From an uncultured Myxococcales bacterium (lineage in GTDB: Bacteria > Myxococcota_A > UBA9042), in assembly GCA_903929795.1 (NCBI GenBank), contig CAIYWC010000097.1, forward strand, positions 310,001 to 374,000: a stretch of DNA of 64,000 nt. Direction: 5' to 3'. Positions within the stretch are counted from its first letter, which is position 1. Every line of letters begins with the position of its first letter. A program made the position numbers and the translations under genes. Of the stretch, positions 36,362 to 46,006 are shown one piece after another. The notes beneath the pieces were generated by a model. The model ran no database searches and had not been told where the DNA came from. It saw only the letters and a program-made list of their open reading frames with translations.

Positions 36362-39300
36362 TTAATTGGCTTTCCAGGTCAGCGTGTAGCCGCCGCACAT
36401 GCTCGCGGCCGCGGCGTCTTTCGGAAAGACCTGGATGGTGACCAAGCCGCCGTCGTCGCCCGCGCCGAGGAAGCTGCAGGTGTCGTTGTGGCGCACGTGC
36501 TCGTTGGCGGTGCCGCTGTTGCTGGAGCAGCAGCCCCACTCGCCGTTGGGGCCGCCGGAGCTCAGGTAGCCGGCGTCGCAGGCCACGCTGCTGCTGTCGC
36601 TGGCGCCGCTGTTGCAGCGGAACCAGACGCAGAGGTCGTAGTCGGCAGCGAGGCCGGTGATGCTGACGTCGGGGTAGATCGAGCAAAAATACGCGTCGGT
36701 CGCCTGGAAATGGTAGAAATCGACGTCCTGGGCCGGGCTGATGCTGGCGCCGAGCGCGCTCGAGCCGTCGCAGTCGCTTTTGCCGAGTATGCCGGCGCCG
36801 TTCGGGCTGTTGTTCGGCTCGTATTGGTCGTAGATCGGCTGGCCTTGGCAGCTGCCCTTGCTGCAGGCGTCGCTTTGCGTGCAGGTCGAGCCGTCGCTGC
36901 ACGCGTTGCCGTCGCCGGACGCTATGACCTGGCACTTGCCGCCCGCGCAATAGCTCATGCTGCACGGATTGTTGGTACCAGGGCAGACCAGCGGCGTGCC
37001 CGTGCACTTGCCTTCGCCGTTGCAGTGGTCATTTTGCGTGCAGGCGTCGCCGTCGCTGCAGGCGTCGGTCGCGGGGGAATACTTCAGGACGCAGCCGGTG
37101 GTCGTCGGGTCGCAGATGCCCTGGACGCACAACCCGTTGAGGTTCGTGCAGTTGACCGCTATGCCGACGCAAAGGCCCGCGCTGCACTGGTCGTTGAACG
37201 TGCAGCCGTTGCCGTCGTCGCAGCCCAAGCTGCCCACCTTGGGCGTCGCGACGCACGTGCCGCCCTGACAGGAACCGGTACCGCACACGCTGTTCAGGCC
37301 GCTGCAATCCAGCACCGTGCCTACGCATTTGTTGTTGCTGCAGGCGTCGTTCAGCGTGCAGGGGTCGCCATCGTCGCACGCGCCTGCCTTGGGGACCGCG
37401 CTGCACGTGCCGCCGCTGCACGTCCCGGTCGTGCACACCGTGTCGAACGGGCTGCAATCCTTGGGCGTTCCGGTGCATGCGCCGGCGACGCAGTGGTCCG
37501 ATGCGGTGCAGACGTCGCCGTCGTCGCACGGGCCGCTTTTGGGCGTGACGACGCACGTGCCGTCGACCTTGCTGCACGCGACGGTGCCGCATGTCGGGTT
37601 CGGGTTGGAGCCGGAGCAGTCCTTGGGCGCGCCGCCCTGGCAGGAGCCGCCGCTGCATTTCTCGCCGACGGTGCACAGGTTGCCGTCCTCGCATGGCTGG
37701 CCCGGTGCGGCGCTGAAGACGTTCTGGCTCGTCGTCGGGACGCACTGCTTGCAGGGGTCGGTCGGGCTGGCCTGCCCGGCCGCGTAGCACACGCCGGCGA
37801 TCTCGCATTTGGTCGGGTCGATCGCGTGACCGCAGCCGCCCTGCACGGTGCAGACGTCGATCGTGCACGGATCGCCATCGTCCGGGCACGCTTGGCCCGT
37901 CAGCGTGGCCAAATGCGTGCAGACGCCGTTCTTGCACGTGTCCGCGGTGCAGGGCAGGCCGTCGTCCGCGCAGGCCGCGCCGTACGCCTTGGCGGGGTGT
38001 TCGCACGTGCCGGTCTGGCATACGTCGTCGGTGCAGGGCAGGCCGTCGTCGGCGCACGCGGTGCCGGGCAACACGTTGGGATGCGTGCACTTGCCGCCCG
38101 CGCACAGGTCGTTGGTGCAGGCGATGCCGTCGTCGGCGCACGTCGTTTCGGTGTTCGCGGCAGCCGGATGGGCACACGCGCCGTTCTGGCACAGGTCGTC
38201 GGTGCAGACGTTGTTGTCGCTGGTGCACGTGACATCGCCCGGCACCGGCAAGTGCGCGCACGCGCTGGCTTTGCAGACGTCCAGCGTGCAGGCGTTGCTG
38301 TCATCGGCGCACGGCGGGTCAAATGGGTCGTCCGTGTGCACGCACACGCCCGCGAGGCAGCCGTCCAACGTACAGCCGTTGCCGTCGTCCTTGCAGGTCG
38401 CGCCGTCGCCCATGCTGTTGTGGGTACAGGCGCCGGCGATGCAGGCGTCAATCGTGCAGGAATTGCCGTCGTCCGTGCACGCTTCCAGGTTGGCCGTGTG
38501 CGTGCAGCCGCTGGCGAGATCGCAGCTGTCGGTTGTACACGGGTTCTGATCATCGCAGGGCACCGCGAGGCCTTGGCACTTGCCGTTGACGCAGGTGTCG
38601 TTGGTGGTGCAGGTGTTGCCGTCGTCGCAGCTTGCGCCGCTTTGCGGTAGCTGGCCGCAAGAGCCGTCCGAGCCGCAGATTCCGGCCGTGCACGGGTTGC
38701 CGTCGTCGCACATGCCTTCGTCCACGACGCCGTTGCAGTTGTCGTCCACGCCGTTGCAGATCTCGGCGACCGGCGTCTGGGCGTTGCACAGCGGCACACC
38801 ATCCTGGCAGCCTGTCAGCGTGCCCGTGCATGCGCCCGCGGCGTTGCTGTTGGTGCAGGCGACCCCCGCGGGCAAGTCGTCGGTCTTGCCGTTGCAGTCG
38901 TCGTCGATGTTGTTGCACGTCTCGGAGGCCGGCACCGGTGCGTCGCAGGGCAGGCCGCCGTCTGCGGAGCACACCCGCTTGCCCACGCACGTGCCGTAGC
39001 CGTTGGTGTGGGCGCACGCGACGCTGGTGCCCTGGGCGATCGCGGTGGCCGAGCACAGGCACGAGCCGCTGTTCGGCAGGCACTGTCCGACGGACTGGCC
39101 GCTGGCGGGATCGGTTACGGGCAGGCACGAGAAGCCGGTCGGGCACCCCTTGGCGTCGGTCACGCTGCACTGGGCGCCGCAGAAGCTGCCGTTGCCGTCG
39201 TCGGCCAGGCAAAGGTTGCTGCCGCTGCCGGCTTGACACGTGGCGTTGCCAGAGCACGGCGCGCAGAGGTGGGCAAAGGCGCTGCCGGCGTCCGCGGGCG

Positions 39301-39574
39301 CGGTGTCGGCAGCACTATCGGGCAGGGCGTCCGGCGCGGCGTCGGCCAGCAGACCGTCCGCCGAGACATCGGGCCCCGGCACGTCGGGCAGCGTGGGAAC
39401 GTCCTGTTTTTTGACGTCATTTTGAAAGACAAGCGCGTCAGACTGGTCGCCCGTGTCTGCTCCGGCGCCATTGCCGTTGTTGCCGGTTGAGGGGCTGGAG
39501 CACGCTGCGAGCGCGGCCAACACGAGCGCCCAGCCGTGGCGGTGCGTGCCCGTGGCGGATTGCAAAACGACCAT
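36362..39574 (-). CDS. Giant Cys-repeat lipoprotein with C-terminal PPC-like domain
   Basis: 1070 residues from ATG 39574. The signal peptide ends in LAAC (good lipobox), followed by an Asp/Val/Pro-rich linker. Dickkopf-like Cys pairs come next, then two MopE-like segments (TCNNIDDDCNGKTDD and ICNGVDDNCNGVVDEG). Many units follow, of two kinds: CDDGNxCTTxDxC and the variant CxDDGxxCTxDxCxxGxCxH. The C-terminal ~140 residues (YEPNNSPNGAGILG, then DVDFYHFQ and ADYDLCVWF) match a bacterial pre-peptidase C-terminal-type beta-sandwich, often a substrate or matrix binding domain. It shares architecture with the genes at 11687 and 16604, so the three look like paralogues that diversified at the C-terminus. 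Confidence 0.87.
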   Translation of the reverse strand: MVVLQSATGTHRHGWALVLAALAACSSPSTGNNGNGAGADTGDQSDALVFQNDVKKQDVPTLPDVPGPDVSADGLLADAAPDALPDSAADTAPADAGSAFAHLCAPCSGNATCQAGSGSNLCLADDGNGSFCGAQCSVTDAKGCPTGFSCLPVTDPASGQSVGQCLPNSGSCLCSATAIAQGTSVACAHTNGYGTCVGKRVCSADGGLPCDAPVPASETCNNIDDDCNGKTDDLPAGVACTNSNAAGACTGTLTGCQDGVPLCNAQTPVAEICNGVDDNCNGVVDEGMCDDGNPCTAGICGSDGSCGQLPQSGASCDDGNTCTTNDTCVNGKCQGLAVPCDDQNPCTTDSCDLASGCTHTANLEACTDDGNSCTIDACIAGACTHNSMGDGATCKDDGNGCTLDGCLAGVCVHTDDPFDPPCADDSNACTLDVCKASACAHLPVPGDVTCTSDNNVCTDDLCQNGACAHPAAANTETTCADDGIACTNDLCAGGKCTHPNVLPGTACADDGLPCTDDVCQTGTCEHPAKAYGAACADDGLPCTADTCKNGVCTHLATLTGQACPDDGDPCTIDVCTVQGGCGHAIDPTKCEIAGVCYAAGQASPTDPCKQCVPTTSQNVFSAAPGQPCEDGNLCTVGEKCSGGSCQGGAPKDCSGSNPNPTCGTVACSKVDGTCVVTPKSGPCDDGDVCTASDHCVAGACTGTPKDCSPFDTVCTTGTCSGGTCSAVPKAGACDDGDPCTLNDACSNNKCVGTVLDCSGLNSVCGTGSCQGGTCVATPKVGSLGCDDGNGCTFNDQCSAGLCVGIAVNCTNLNGLCVQGICDPTTTGCVLKYSPATDACSDGDACTQNDHCNGEGKCTGTPLVCPGTNNPCSMSYCAGGKCQVIASGDGNACSDGSTCTQSDACSKGSCQGQPIYDQYEPNNSPNGAGILGKSDCDGSSALGASISPAQDVDFYHFQATDAYFCSIYPDVSITGLAADYDLCVWFRCNSGASDSSSVACDAGYLSSGGPNGEWGCCSSNSGTANEHVRHNDTCSFLGAGDDGGLVTIQVFPKDAAAASMCGGYTLTWKAN

Positions 39575-39653
39575 CAGCTTTTGTCCCCCGAAACCGTCCC
39601 TCGCTCCTTAGCTTGGCAGATTCTTGCCGAAACGGCCATCGACCGGTGCGGGG

Positions 39654-40802
39654 TCATGCCGCGAGGACGTCCGGGCTGCCTGCGTTCGATGCCGCGGCCG
39701 CGCGCAAGAGAGCCGCCATCTGGCGGACGCTGTCGTCCCATTCAAAGTGGCTGCGGACGCGCGCGCAACCGCGTTGACCGCAGGACGTCGCGAGGTCCGG
39801 ATACCGCGCGAATTCCGCCAGCGCGCTGGCCAGCGCCTCCGGATCGCCCGGCTGGACCAGCAAGCCGGTATCGCCGCTGCGCACCAACGCGCGCACGCCG
39901 CCGACGTCCGAGGCGATGACCGGCACACCCGACGCCAGAGCTTCCGCCGCGGCGACACCAAAAGATTCCTGAAGGCTATTCATGACATACACGTCAATTT
40001 GTCGGTACACGTCCGCGATGGCATCGACGTCCAGCGAACCGTGATCCACCACGTGCGCTGCGATCCACGGATGCGCCGCGAGATACGCCGTGACTTCGCC
40101 GTGATCGTTGCCACGCCGTCCGGCGAGATGCAGCACGAACGGCTGACCCCGCGCGTGCAGGAGCGCGACCGCGCGCAGCAGCTCCAGCCGGCCGTAGACG
40201 ACGTCGTCCGACTTGAAGTGCCCGATCTGCAACGGCTCGCCGATCAGGCGGCGCCGCACGACCGCCGGCGGATGGAACAGCGCTGTATCGACACCGAACG
40301 GCACGATTTCGATGCGATCCCGGAGATCCGGGTGGTAGCCCGTCACGACCGTCGCCAGCGGCTGCGCCACCGCCGTGATGGTGTGCGAACGCAGGAGCAG
40401 CGCAGTGCGGCAGCTGCGCTCCAGCACCGATTCGGTCAGCGTCGGGTCCTGGCGCACATCGCTCCCCATCACCGTCGTCACCAGTGGCCAGCGCGGATCC
40501 AGGGCCAAAAGCATCGCCGGTCGGGCAAAAAGCCATTGCATATACACGACATCCGGCTTGACTCGCGCGATCGCATGCTGCCAGCGGGTCGCCGCGGACA
40601 GCACGGGAATTGCCTGCTCGTTCGGGCTGTGCACGCGCGTGGCACCCGCTCGATCATGGGTTTCGTCGCCTGTAATTCCGATGACATGCACGCTCATCCC
40701 GTCAGCCGTCAGCGCACGCGACCAGCGCCGCGTGTGGTGATTGTCCGGAAACGCGATCATGGCGACGCACAGCGGTCTTGAGCGGGCATTGGACTTGGAC
40801 AT
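39654..40802 (-). CDS. Glycosyltransferase family 4 (GT-B)
   Basis: 382 residues; ATG 40802 has GGAGG 4 nt upstream. The N-terminal domain (LCVAMIAFPDNHHTRRWSRAL) and the C-terminal donor domain are of the GT4 type: VPFGVDTALFHPP, then QESFGVAAAEALASGVPVIA with the conserved Glu pair, and GDTGLLVQPGDPEALA. It would add a sugar to a cell-surface polymer or lipid-linked oligosaccharide. It is divergent from asnB, whose products often occur in O-antigen or capsule clusters, so a shared role in sugar or aminated-sugar assembly is a reasonable inference. A 79-bp gap separates it from the upstream end of the giant lipoprotein gene. Confidence 0.92.
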   Translation of the reverse strand: MSKSNARSRPLCVAMIAFPDNHHTRRWSRALTADGMSVHVIGITGDETHDRAGATRVHSPNEQAIPVLSAATRWQHAIARVKPDVVYMQWLFARPAMLLALDPRWPLVTTVMGSDVRQDPTLTESVLERSCRTALLLRSHTITAVAQPLATVVTGYHPDLRDRIEIVPFGVDTALFHPPAVVRRRLIGEPLQIGHFKSDDVVYGRLELLRAVALLHARGQPFVLHLAGRRGNDHGEVTAYLAAHPWIAAHVVDHGSLDVDAIADVYRQIDVYVMNSLQESFGVAAAEALASGVPVIASDVGGVRALVRSGDTGLLVQPGDPEALASALAEFARYPDLATSCGQRGCARVRSHFEWDDSVRQMAALLRAAAASNAGSPDVLAA

Positions 40803-40928
40803 GCGCCCTCCAGCGGTGGGCAAGTGTGCAACAGGCGAGCGCGTTCCTCAACCACGGCTGCGCAGTGCGGCCCGGCCCGGCGGACTCTTGCCGGCGCACG
40901 CCGCTGTCGGGCTGGCGGCCCGATTCGC

Positions 40929-40956
40929 TTGACACGGCCCGCGGCTTCCGTAGCCT
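40929..40956 (+). promoter_or_regulatory. Sigma70-like promoter upstream of asnB
   Basis: TTGACA at 40929-40934, 16 bp, TAGCCT at 40951-40956, about 45 bp before the asnB ATG. The -35 box is perfect; the -10 keeps the TA and final T. Confidence 0.45.
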
Positions 40957-41001
40957 CCTGCAACGGCACGTCGCCACGGGCGCGCCGCGGAGTCCCTTGC
41001 G

Positions 41002-42924
41002 ATGTGCGGTTTGGTAGGTGTGCTCGACCGTCGGGGCGCAGCGACGCGATTTCGCGGTCCGCTCCAGCGTGCCGCCGATGCGATTGCCCATCGCGGTCCC
41101 GACGACGAAGGCTTTTGGTTCGACGGCGCCATCGGCTTGGGCTTTCGCCGGCTTTCCATCCTCGACCTGACCGTCGCCGGCCACCAGCCCATGGCGTCGC
41201 ACAACGGCGAGTGGACGCTGGTTTTCAACGGAGAAATCTACAATTTCATTGAGTTGCAACGCGAGCTGGAGCAGCTCGGCGTGCAGTTTCGCTCGCATTG
41301 CGACACGGAAGTGCTGGTCGAGGCGCTGACGCACTGGGGCACGCGCGCGTTTGAGCGGTTCAACGGCATGTGGGCGGTCCTGGCCTGGCATGCGCCGACC
41401 CGCACGTTGTACGCCTGCCGTGACCCGTGGGGCATCAAGCCGCTCTACCTGTCCGATCAGGGTGACTGGATCGGATTTGCCAGTGAAATCAAGGGATTGC
41501 GTGCGCTCGGCTGTCAGCATCAGGGCGTGGATGGGCTCGCGGCGCGGCGCTACCTGGACGCGGGGCTGCTGGACACCGATGCGCACACGATGTTCGCGGG
41601 GTATGAGCGGCTGCTGCCGGGCCACCTGCACGCCTGGCGCGACGGCCAGCAAATCCTGACGCAGCAACTCGCCGACGGCACGCAAAGCATTGATCTTCCA
41701 GCTTTTCGTGACGATGACCGCGGTGAGATGGAATTTCGCGAGGCGTTTCGCGACGCGCTCCTGAGCGCGGTGCGCCTGCGCCTGCGTGCGGACGTGGACG
41801 TGGGCACGTGCCTGTCCGGCGGTCTGGACTCGACCACGATTGCGTGTGCCGCGGCGCGGTTTTTGGCGGAAGAGCGCGTGATGACGTGCCGGCATGCGTT
41901 TACCGCGCTGCTGCCGGAGTTCGACGAGTCGCGCTACATCCGGCCCGTGCTGGCCCAGACCGGCGCGGAGTGGCACATCACGGTGGCCGCCGACGCGCAG
42001 CTCTTTGAAAAAGCCCTGAAATTTTTCCAGATTCACGATGAGCCGATTCACTCGCTGACGCCACTTGCCGGCTATCTGGTCATGGAGCTCGCAGCCCAGG
42101 CCAACGTGAAAGTGCTGCTGAACGGCCAGGGCGCGGACGAGCTGCTCGCGGGCTACAGCTCCACGGTGGCGCCGTTTCTGCGCTCCGTGATTCAGCAAAA
42201 TGGCATGCGCGAGGCGCTGCACCAGGCGAACCTGGAGGCGGGATCGGCGCTTGGCGGCGCGGCGCTGCTCAGCCGGTCGGCGGGGTCGGCGGCCGCGCGG
42301 GCGCTGATGCCCAAGCTGGAGGCGTGGTGGCGTCGTCATCAGGCGCTGCACCCGAACCAGCGCTCGGCGAACCTGAACCTGCCGCACGACGGACCGCTGG
42401 GCCCGCCGCGGATGGAGCTTCAGCCGCCGAGCGAGACGCTTGCGTCGGCGCTGGACGACCAGATGCGTCGGACGCCGCTGCCCTTGTACCTGCGCATCGA
42501 AGACGCGAATTCTTCGGCCTTTTCGCTGGAAGCCCGCCTGCCGTTTTTGGACCCTGCGGTCGTCGCGCTGGCCCGCGCGGCGCCGGCGCGGCTGCTGCGT
42601 CGCGACGGCATGAACAAGTACCTGCTGCGCAGCATCCTGCCGGGTCTCGTGCCGGAAGTTGTCTGGCAACGCCGCGATAAGATGGGATTTCCGGTTCCGA
42701 CGGGGCGCTGGCTGCAAGGGCCGCTCCGCGCGATCGTGCTGGACACGCTGTCCGAACAGCGGCTGGCGGCACGCGGCTGGTACAACGTGCCGGAAGTGCT
42801 CGCCGCGCGCGATCGTCTGCTGGGGGGCATCGTCGCGGAGCCATCGCCGCAGCTGCGCTCGCTGTTCTTGCTGGAACGCTGGGCGCGCGACCATCTGGAC
42901 GCGCCCACGCCGGCGCCGCTGTGA
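41002..42924 (+). CDS. asnB: Asparagine synthase (glutamine-hydrolysing), AsnB family
   Basis: 640 residues starting MCGLVGVLD, so Cys2 is the N-terminal glutaminase nucleophile after Met removal. The class II amidotransferase domain continues with IAHRGPDDEG and VFNGEIYNF. The synthetase domain has the pyrophosphate loop LSGGLDSTT (~residue 272) and the later LNGQGADELLAGY. It uses ATP and glutamine to amidate aspartate. In clusters with glycosyltransferases, relatives (WbpS and similar) may amidate a sugar uronate instead; the divergent GT4 makes that alternative worth keeping. The TGA overlaps the GTG of moeA by 4 bp. Confidence 0.93.
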   Translation: MCGLVGVLDRRGAATRFRGPLQRAADAIAHRGPDDEGFWFDGAIGLGFRRLSILDLTVAGHQPMASHNGEWTLVFNGEIYNFIELQRELEQLGVQFRSHCDTEVLVEALTHWGTRAFERFNGMWAVLAWHAPTRTLYACRDPWGIKPLYLSDQGDWIGFASEIKGLRALGCQHQGVDGLAARRYLDAGLLDTDAHTMFAGYERLLPGHLHAWRDGQQILTQQLADGTQSIDLPAFRDDDRGEMEFREAFRDALLSAVRLRLRADVDVGTCLSGGLDSTTIACAAARFLAEERVMTCRHAFTALLPEFDESRYIRPVLAQTGAEWHITVAADAQLFEKALKFFQIHDEPIHSLTPLAGYLVMELAAQANVKVLLNGQGADELLAGYSSTVAPFLRSVIQQNGMREALHQANLEAGSALGGAALLSRSAGSAAARALMPKLEAWWRRHQALHPNQRSANLNLPHDGPLGPPRMELQPPSETLASALDDQMRRTPLPLYLRIEDANSSAFSLEARLPFLDPAVVALARAAPARLLRRDGMNKYLLRSILPGLVPEVVWQRRDKMGFPVPTGRWLQGPLRAIVLDTLSEQRLAARGWYNVPEVLAARDRLLGGIVAEPSPQLRSLFLLERWARDHLDAPTPAPL

Positions 42925-44156
42925 ACGCGCCTCCCGCCCAGCCGCTGCTGGGCATTGAACAGGCGCTGGAGCGCGTGCTGGCGGCGATCGTCGCGTTGCC
43001 GCACGAAGTCGTGGCGCTGGCCGACGCGCACGGGCGCGCGCTGGCGCAAACGGTGCAAGCGGACGCCGATGTGCCGGCGTTTGACCGGTCGGCCATGGAC
43101 GGGATTGCGTTGCGGGCCGAGGACGGAGCCCAAGGCGCGATCGTTAGCCAAGTAGGTGAAAGTGCAGCTGGTTCGCCGTTCCTGGGTGCGCTGCTGCCGG
43201 GGCAATGCGTGCGCGTGATGACCGGTGGCGTCGTGCCGCCCGGCGCTACGGCCGTGCTGCCGGTGGAGCGCATCGAGCGGCTGGACGGCGATCGCTATCG
43301 GCTGCTGGAGGCGGCGCGGCCGGAGCAAAATATCGCGCGCCGGGGCAGCGAAGTGCACCAGGGCGCGGTCGTGCTGCAGCCCGGCGTGCGGCTTCATGGC
43401 GCGCGCGTGGGTGTGCTGGCGACGTACGGGCGCGATCGGGTGCAGGTGGCCCGGCGGCCGGTGGTGGCGATGTTGCCGACGGGCAACGAAATCGTGCCTG
43501 TGGGCGCGACGCCCGGCCTGGGGCAGGTCCGCGACGCGAACCGCCACGCGCTGACGGGGCTGCTGCTGGCGGCGGGCGCGGTGGTGCAGCAGCAGCCGGT
43601 CGCGGCCGACGCGCGCGCGGCGCTGACGAAAGCGGTGACTGAAGCGTGGCGCGACGCCGACGTGCTCGTGACGTCGGGCGGCGTTTCGGCGGGCGACTAC
43701 GACCTGGTGCCACCGGTTTTGCAGTCCCTTGGCGCAACTTTGCATTTCCACAAGATCGCCATCAAGCCGGGCAAACCGCTGCTTTTTGCGACGCGGCAGC
43801 ACGGCGGGCGGACGCAGTATGCGTTTGGCCTGCCAGGCAATCCGGTTTCCGCCTATGTGTGTTGCGCGCTGTTCGTGCTGCCGGCGATCGCGGCGCTGCA
43901 GGGCGCTCCGGCCGGTTGGCAGCTGCTGACCTTGCCGAGCGCGGGGCCGCTGCCGGCTACCGGTCCGCGCGCCGAGATCCTGCCGGCGACGTTACTGCAA
44001 TTGGCGGGGCAGACCCATGCGAACGTACAAAACTTCACGAGTTCCGCCGATTTGACGCGCTTTGCACAAGCCGACTGGCTCGCCTGGCGACCGGCCCATT
44101 CGCAGCAAGTGCTGACGGGCGCTCCGGTTCTGCTGTTGGCTTCGCCACGGCCGTAA
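42921..44156 (+). CDS. moeA: Molybdopterin molybdotransferase MoeA
   Basis: 411 residues. The family pattern is complete: VPAFDRSAMDGIALRA, MTGGVVPPGATAVLPVE, VAMLPTGNEIVPVG and the MPT-binding VTSGGVSAGDYDLVPPVL, then IAIKPGKPL and FGLPGNPVSAY. Domain order II-I-III-IV is intact. MoeA inserts molybdate into adenylated molybdopterin in the cytoplasm. GTG 42921 overlaps the asnB stop, so translation is likely coupled although the two pathways are unrelated. No other moa/mog gene is near; only the MoeB-like gene at 1110 is a possible pathway relative. Confidence 0.95.
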   Translation: MNAPPAQPLLGIEQALERVLAAIVALPHEVVALADAHGRALAQTVQADADVPAFDRSAMDGIALRAEDGAQGAIVSQVGESAAGSPFLGALLPGQCVRVMTGGVVPPGATAVLPVERIERLDGDRYRLLEAARPEQNIARRGSEVHQGAVVLQPGVRLHGARVGVLATYGRDRVQVARRPVVAMLPTGNEIVPVGATPGLGQVRDANRHALTGLLLAAGAVVQQQPVAADARAALTKAVTEAWRDADVLVTSGGVSAGDYDLVPPVLQSLGATLHFHKIAIKPGKPLLFATRQHGGRTQYAFGLPGNPVSAYVCCALFVLPAIAALQGAPAGWQLLTLPSAGPLPATGPRAEILPATLLQLAGQTHANVQNFTSSADLTRFAQADWLAWRPAHSQQVLTGAPVLLLASPRP

Positions 44157-44159
44157 TTA

Positions 44160-44188
44160 TTGACACCGCCCGGTGGGATCGGTAGTGT
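44160..44188 (+). promoter_or_regulatory. Sigma70-like promoter upstream of the 44374 lipoprotein
   Basis: Perfect TTGACA (44160-44165), 17-bp spacer, TAGTGT (44183-44188), just after the moeA stop. The leader to the start codon would be about 180 nt. Confidence 0.5.
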
Positions 44189-44373
44189 ATTGCACTTGGC
44201 GAGAGGCCTAGACCTTTTGCCGACTTGCGCGGGTGTGGATCCGCGCAGCTCAAGTGTGATCCGATCCCGCCAGAAACGATGGCGATCAACCGCGCAGGAC
44301 TGAAGCCAAGTCGGCCAGGAAAAGCGCGGGGAAGTAGAGGCCAAACCCGGCCACGACTATGGGGAGTCCAGAC

Positions 44374-45552
44374 ATGAAGCGCTTTTTGAACCCGGCCCTC
44401 GTGGCCATTGCCGCGATCGCCACTCTTGGCTTGGCGGCTTGTGGCAGCACGACTGCCGCGTCCACCGATGACACTGTTACCACGGCCGACGGCACCGACG
44501 ACGTCGCGCTCGCTGACACCGCGACCAGCACCGACACGACGACGGGTACCGATGCAGTCGCTGCGGACGTTCCGTGCGGCGGCAAGTGCACCGCAACCCA
44601 GACCTGCACCGCCAATGCTTGCGTTGACATCCCGTGCGGCGGCCCGTGCGCGACGGCCGGCGACCAGTGCAACAAGACGACCAACAAGTGCTTTACCCCG
44701 TGCGGCGGCCCGTGCGCGGCCGGCTCGACCTGCGACCTGACCACCCCCCCGGGCACCTGCAAGGCGTACACCGCGCCGACCAGCTGGGGCATCAACGGCG
44801 ATGACAAAATCCAGCACGTCGTCAAGTTGGCGATCAGCGCCAAGGCCAGCTCCTGCGACCTCGTCGATGCGACGGGCAAGCTGGGCGCGACCGACGGCGT
44901 GGGCGACAACGCCCTGGCCGGCGCCGCGAGCCTCATCGGCACCAACCTGCAGGACGCCGTCACCAAGGGTACGGTTGCGCTGCTGTTCGAGCCGAAGACC
45001 TACAAGACCGACGGTACGTCCTTCACGTTCAACGTCCTGATTGGCAATGTGGATCCGGCGGACACCACCCACAAGCCGGTCGACGTCGGCGCGAAGTTCA
45101 CGGTCAAGCCCGCTTCGTACGACCTCACCAAGTGCGATGCCACGGGCTGCCCGTCGCTCGTCACCTTCACCACCGCGGCCATCAAGGCCGGCGTGCTCGA
45201 TGCCAAGTCGGCCAAGTTCTTCCTGAGCTTGAACATCTCGTCCATCGCGCTCGCGCTGACCATCTATGACGTCGACTTCAGCGGCCCGACGACCGACTCC
45301 AGCAGCTGGGTCGCCACGACCGGTGGTCGCCTCTGCGGCTACATCACCGTCACCGACCTGAACGCGACCATCGACGCTCTGCCGGCTTCCACGCTGGCGC
45401 AGTTCGGCGGTGCGGCTGCGGTCAAGAAGTTGCTGCCGACGCTCATCAAGCCGGACGTTTCGACCAACGGCGACGGCGTCAAGGACGCCATGTCCCTGTC
45501 GCTCGACATCGACACGCTGGGCGGCGTCATCACGGGTATGGGCGCGAACTAG
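44374..45552 (+). CDS. Secreted lipoprotein with CGGxC repeats and a beta-rich domain
   Basis: 392 residues. ATG 44374 has GGGGAG 7 nt upstream; the signal peptide KRFLNPALVAIAAIATLGLAAC has a textbook lipobox (LAAC). An Asp/Thr/Ala linker is followed by three short Cys units beginning PCGGxC (CGGKCTATQTC, CGGPCATAGDQC, CGGPCAAGSTC). The C-terminal ~260 residues are a beta-rich domain with few Cys (SWGINGDDKIQHVVKLAIS onwards) that I do not recognise. It has its own promoter and terminator, so it is monocistronic. Codon use is strongly biased to GCC/ACC/GTC compared with its neighbours, as in a highly expressed gene. Confidence 0.82.
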   Translation: MKRFLNPALVAIAAIATLGLAACGSTTAASTDDTVTTADGTDDVALADTATSTDTTTGTDAVAADVPCGGKCTATQTCTANACVDIPCGGPCATAGDQCNKTTNKCFTPCGGPCAAGSTCDLTTPPGTCKAYTAPTSWGINGDDKIQHVVKLAISAKASSCDLVDATGKLGATDGVGDNALAGAASLIGTNLQDAVTKGTVALLFEPKTYKTDGTSFTFNVLIGNVDPADTTHKPVDVGAKFTVKPASYDLTKCDATGCPSLVTFTTAAIKAGVLDAKSAKFFLSLNISSIALALTIYDVDFSGPTTDSSSWVATTGGRLCGYITVTDLNATIDALPASTLAQFGGAAAVKKLLPTLIKPDVSTNGDGVKDAMSLSLDIDTLGGVITGMGAN

Positions 45553-45571
45553 TCTTTCGCGCAACGTGTCT

Positions 45572-45618
45572 CCAACGGCGGTCACTCAGGCAACTGGGTG
45601 GCCGCCGTTGGCCTTTTT
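45572..45618 (+). terminator. Rho-independent terminator after the 44374 lipoprotein
   Basis: An 18-bp stem with a few mismatches (CCAACGGCGG...CCGCCGTTGG), a 4-nt loop and a run of five T directly after. It lies 20 bp past the stop codon. Confidence 0.85.
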
Positions 45619-45677
45619 GCACCAGTTCTGCGGGCGCAAATCGCGCAGAATCCGCGCGGAAAGATCGCGGCAGACGC

Positions 45678-45706
45678 TTGACACGGTCAGGCAACGGCTC
45701 TACGAT
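45678..45706 (+). promoter_or_regulatory. Strong promoter for the tRNA-Val/tRNA-Asp pair
   Basis: TTGACA (45678-45683), exact 17-bp spacer, TACGAT (45701-45706), about 110 bp before tRNA-Val. This is the best sigma70-type match in the window. The rest of the 45619-45817 interval shows nothing else. Confidence 0.7.
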
Positions 45707-45817
45707 GCGCCCCCGCTGCGAAAGCGGCTGAACGACCTGCGCGGCCGTTCACAGTCACGGTTCAACGCCCCGGCGTCCGATGCCCCAAAGGCACGTGGCC
45801 AGGCGAACAGCGCGAAC

Positions 45818-45889
45818 GGGCGGATAGCTCAGGGGTAGAGCGGCGGCTTTACACGCCGTTGGTCGCAGGTTCAATCCCTGCTTCGCCCA
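45818..45889 (+). tRNA. tRNA-Val(TAC)
   Basis: Cloverleaf by hand: acceptor GGGCGGA/TTCGCCC (one G-T pair), D arm GCTC...GAGC, anticodon loop TTTACAC with anticodon TAC, and T arm GCAGG-TTCAATC-CCTGC. CCA is not fully encoded (ACCG follows the stem). Confidence 0.95.
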
Positions 45890-45929
45890 CCGCAGCGGTC
45901 GCGGCTGCAAGTGTCCAGTGTCGCGAGAT

Positions 45930-46006
45930 GGAGTGGTAGTTCAGTTGGTTAGAACGCTGGCCTGTCAAGCCAGAGGTCGCGGGTTCAAGTCCCGTCCGCT
46001 CCGCCA
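45930..46006 (+). tRNA. tRNA-Asp(GTC), integration target
   Basis: Acceptor GGAGTGG/CCGCTCC, D arm GTTC...GAAC, anticodon stem CTGGC/GCCAG with loop CTGTCAA (anticodon GTC), T arm GCGGG-TTCAAGT-CCCGT, then G and an encoded CCA. The 3' half from the anticodon on is repeated at 51298-51365, marking it as the attachment site of the element that follows. Confidence 0.96.
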
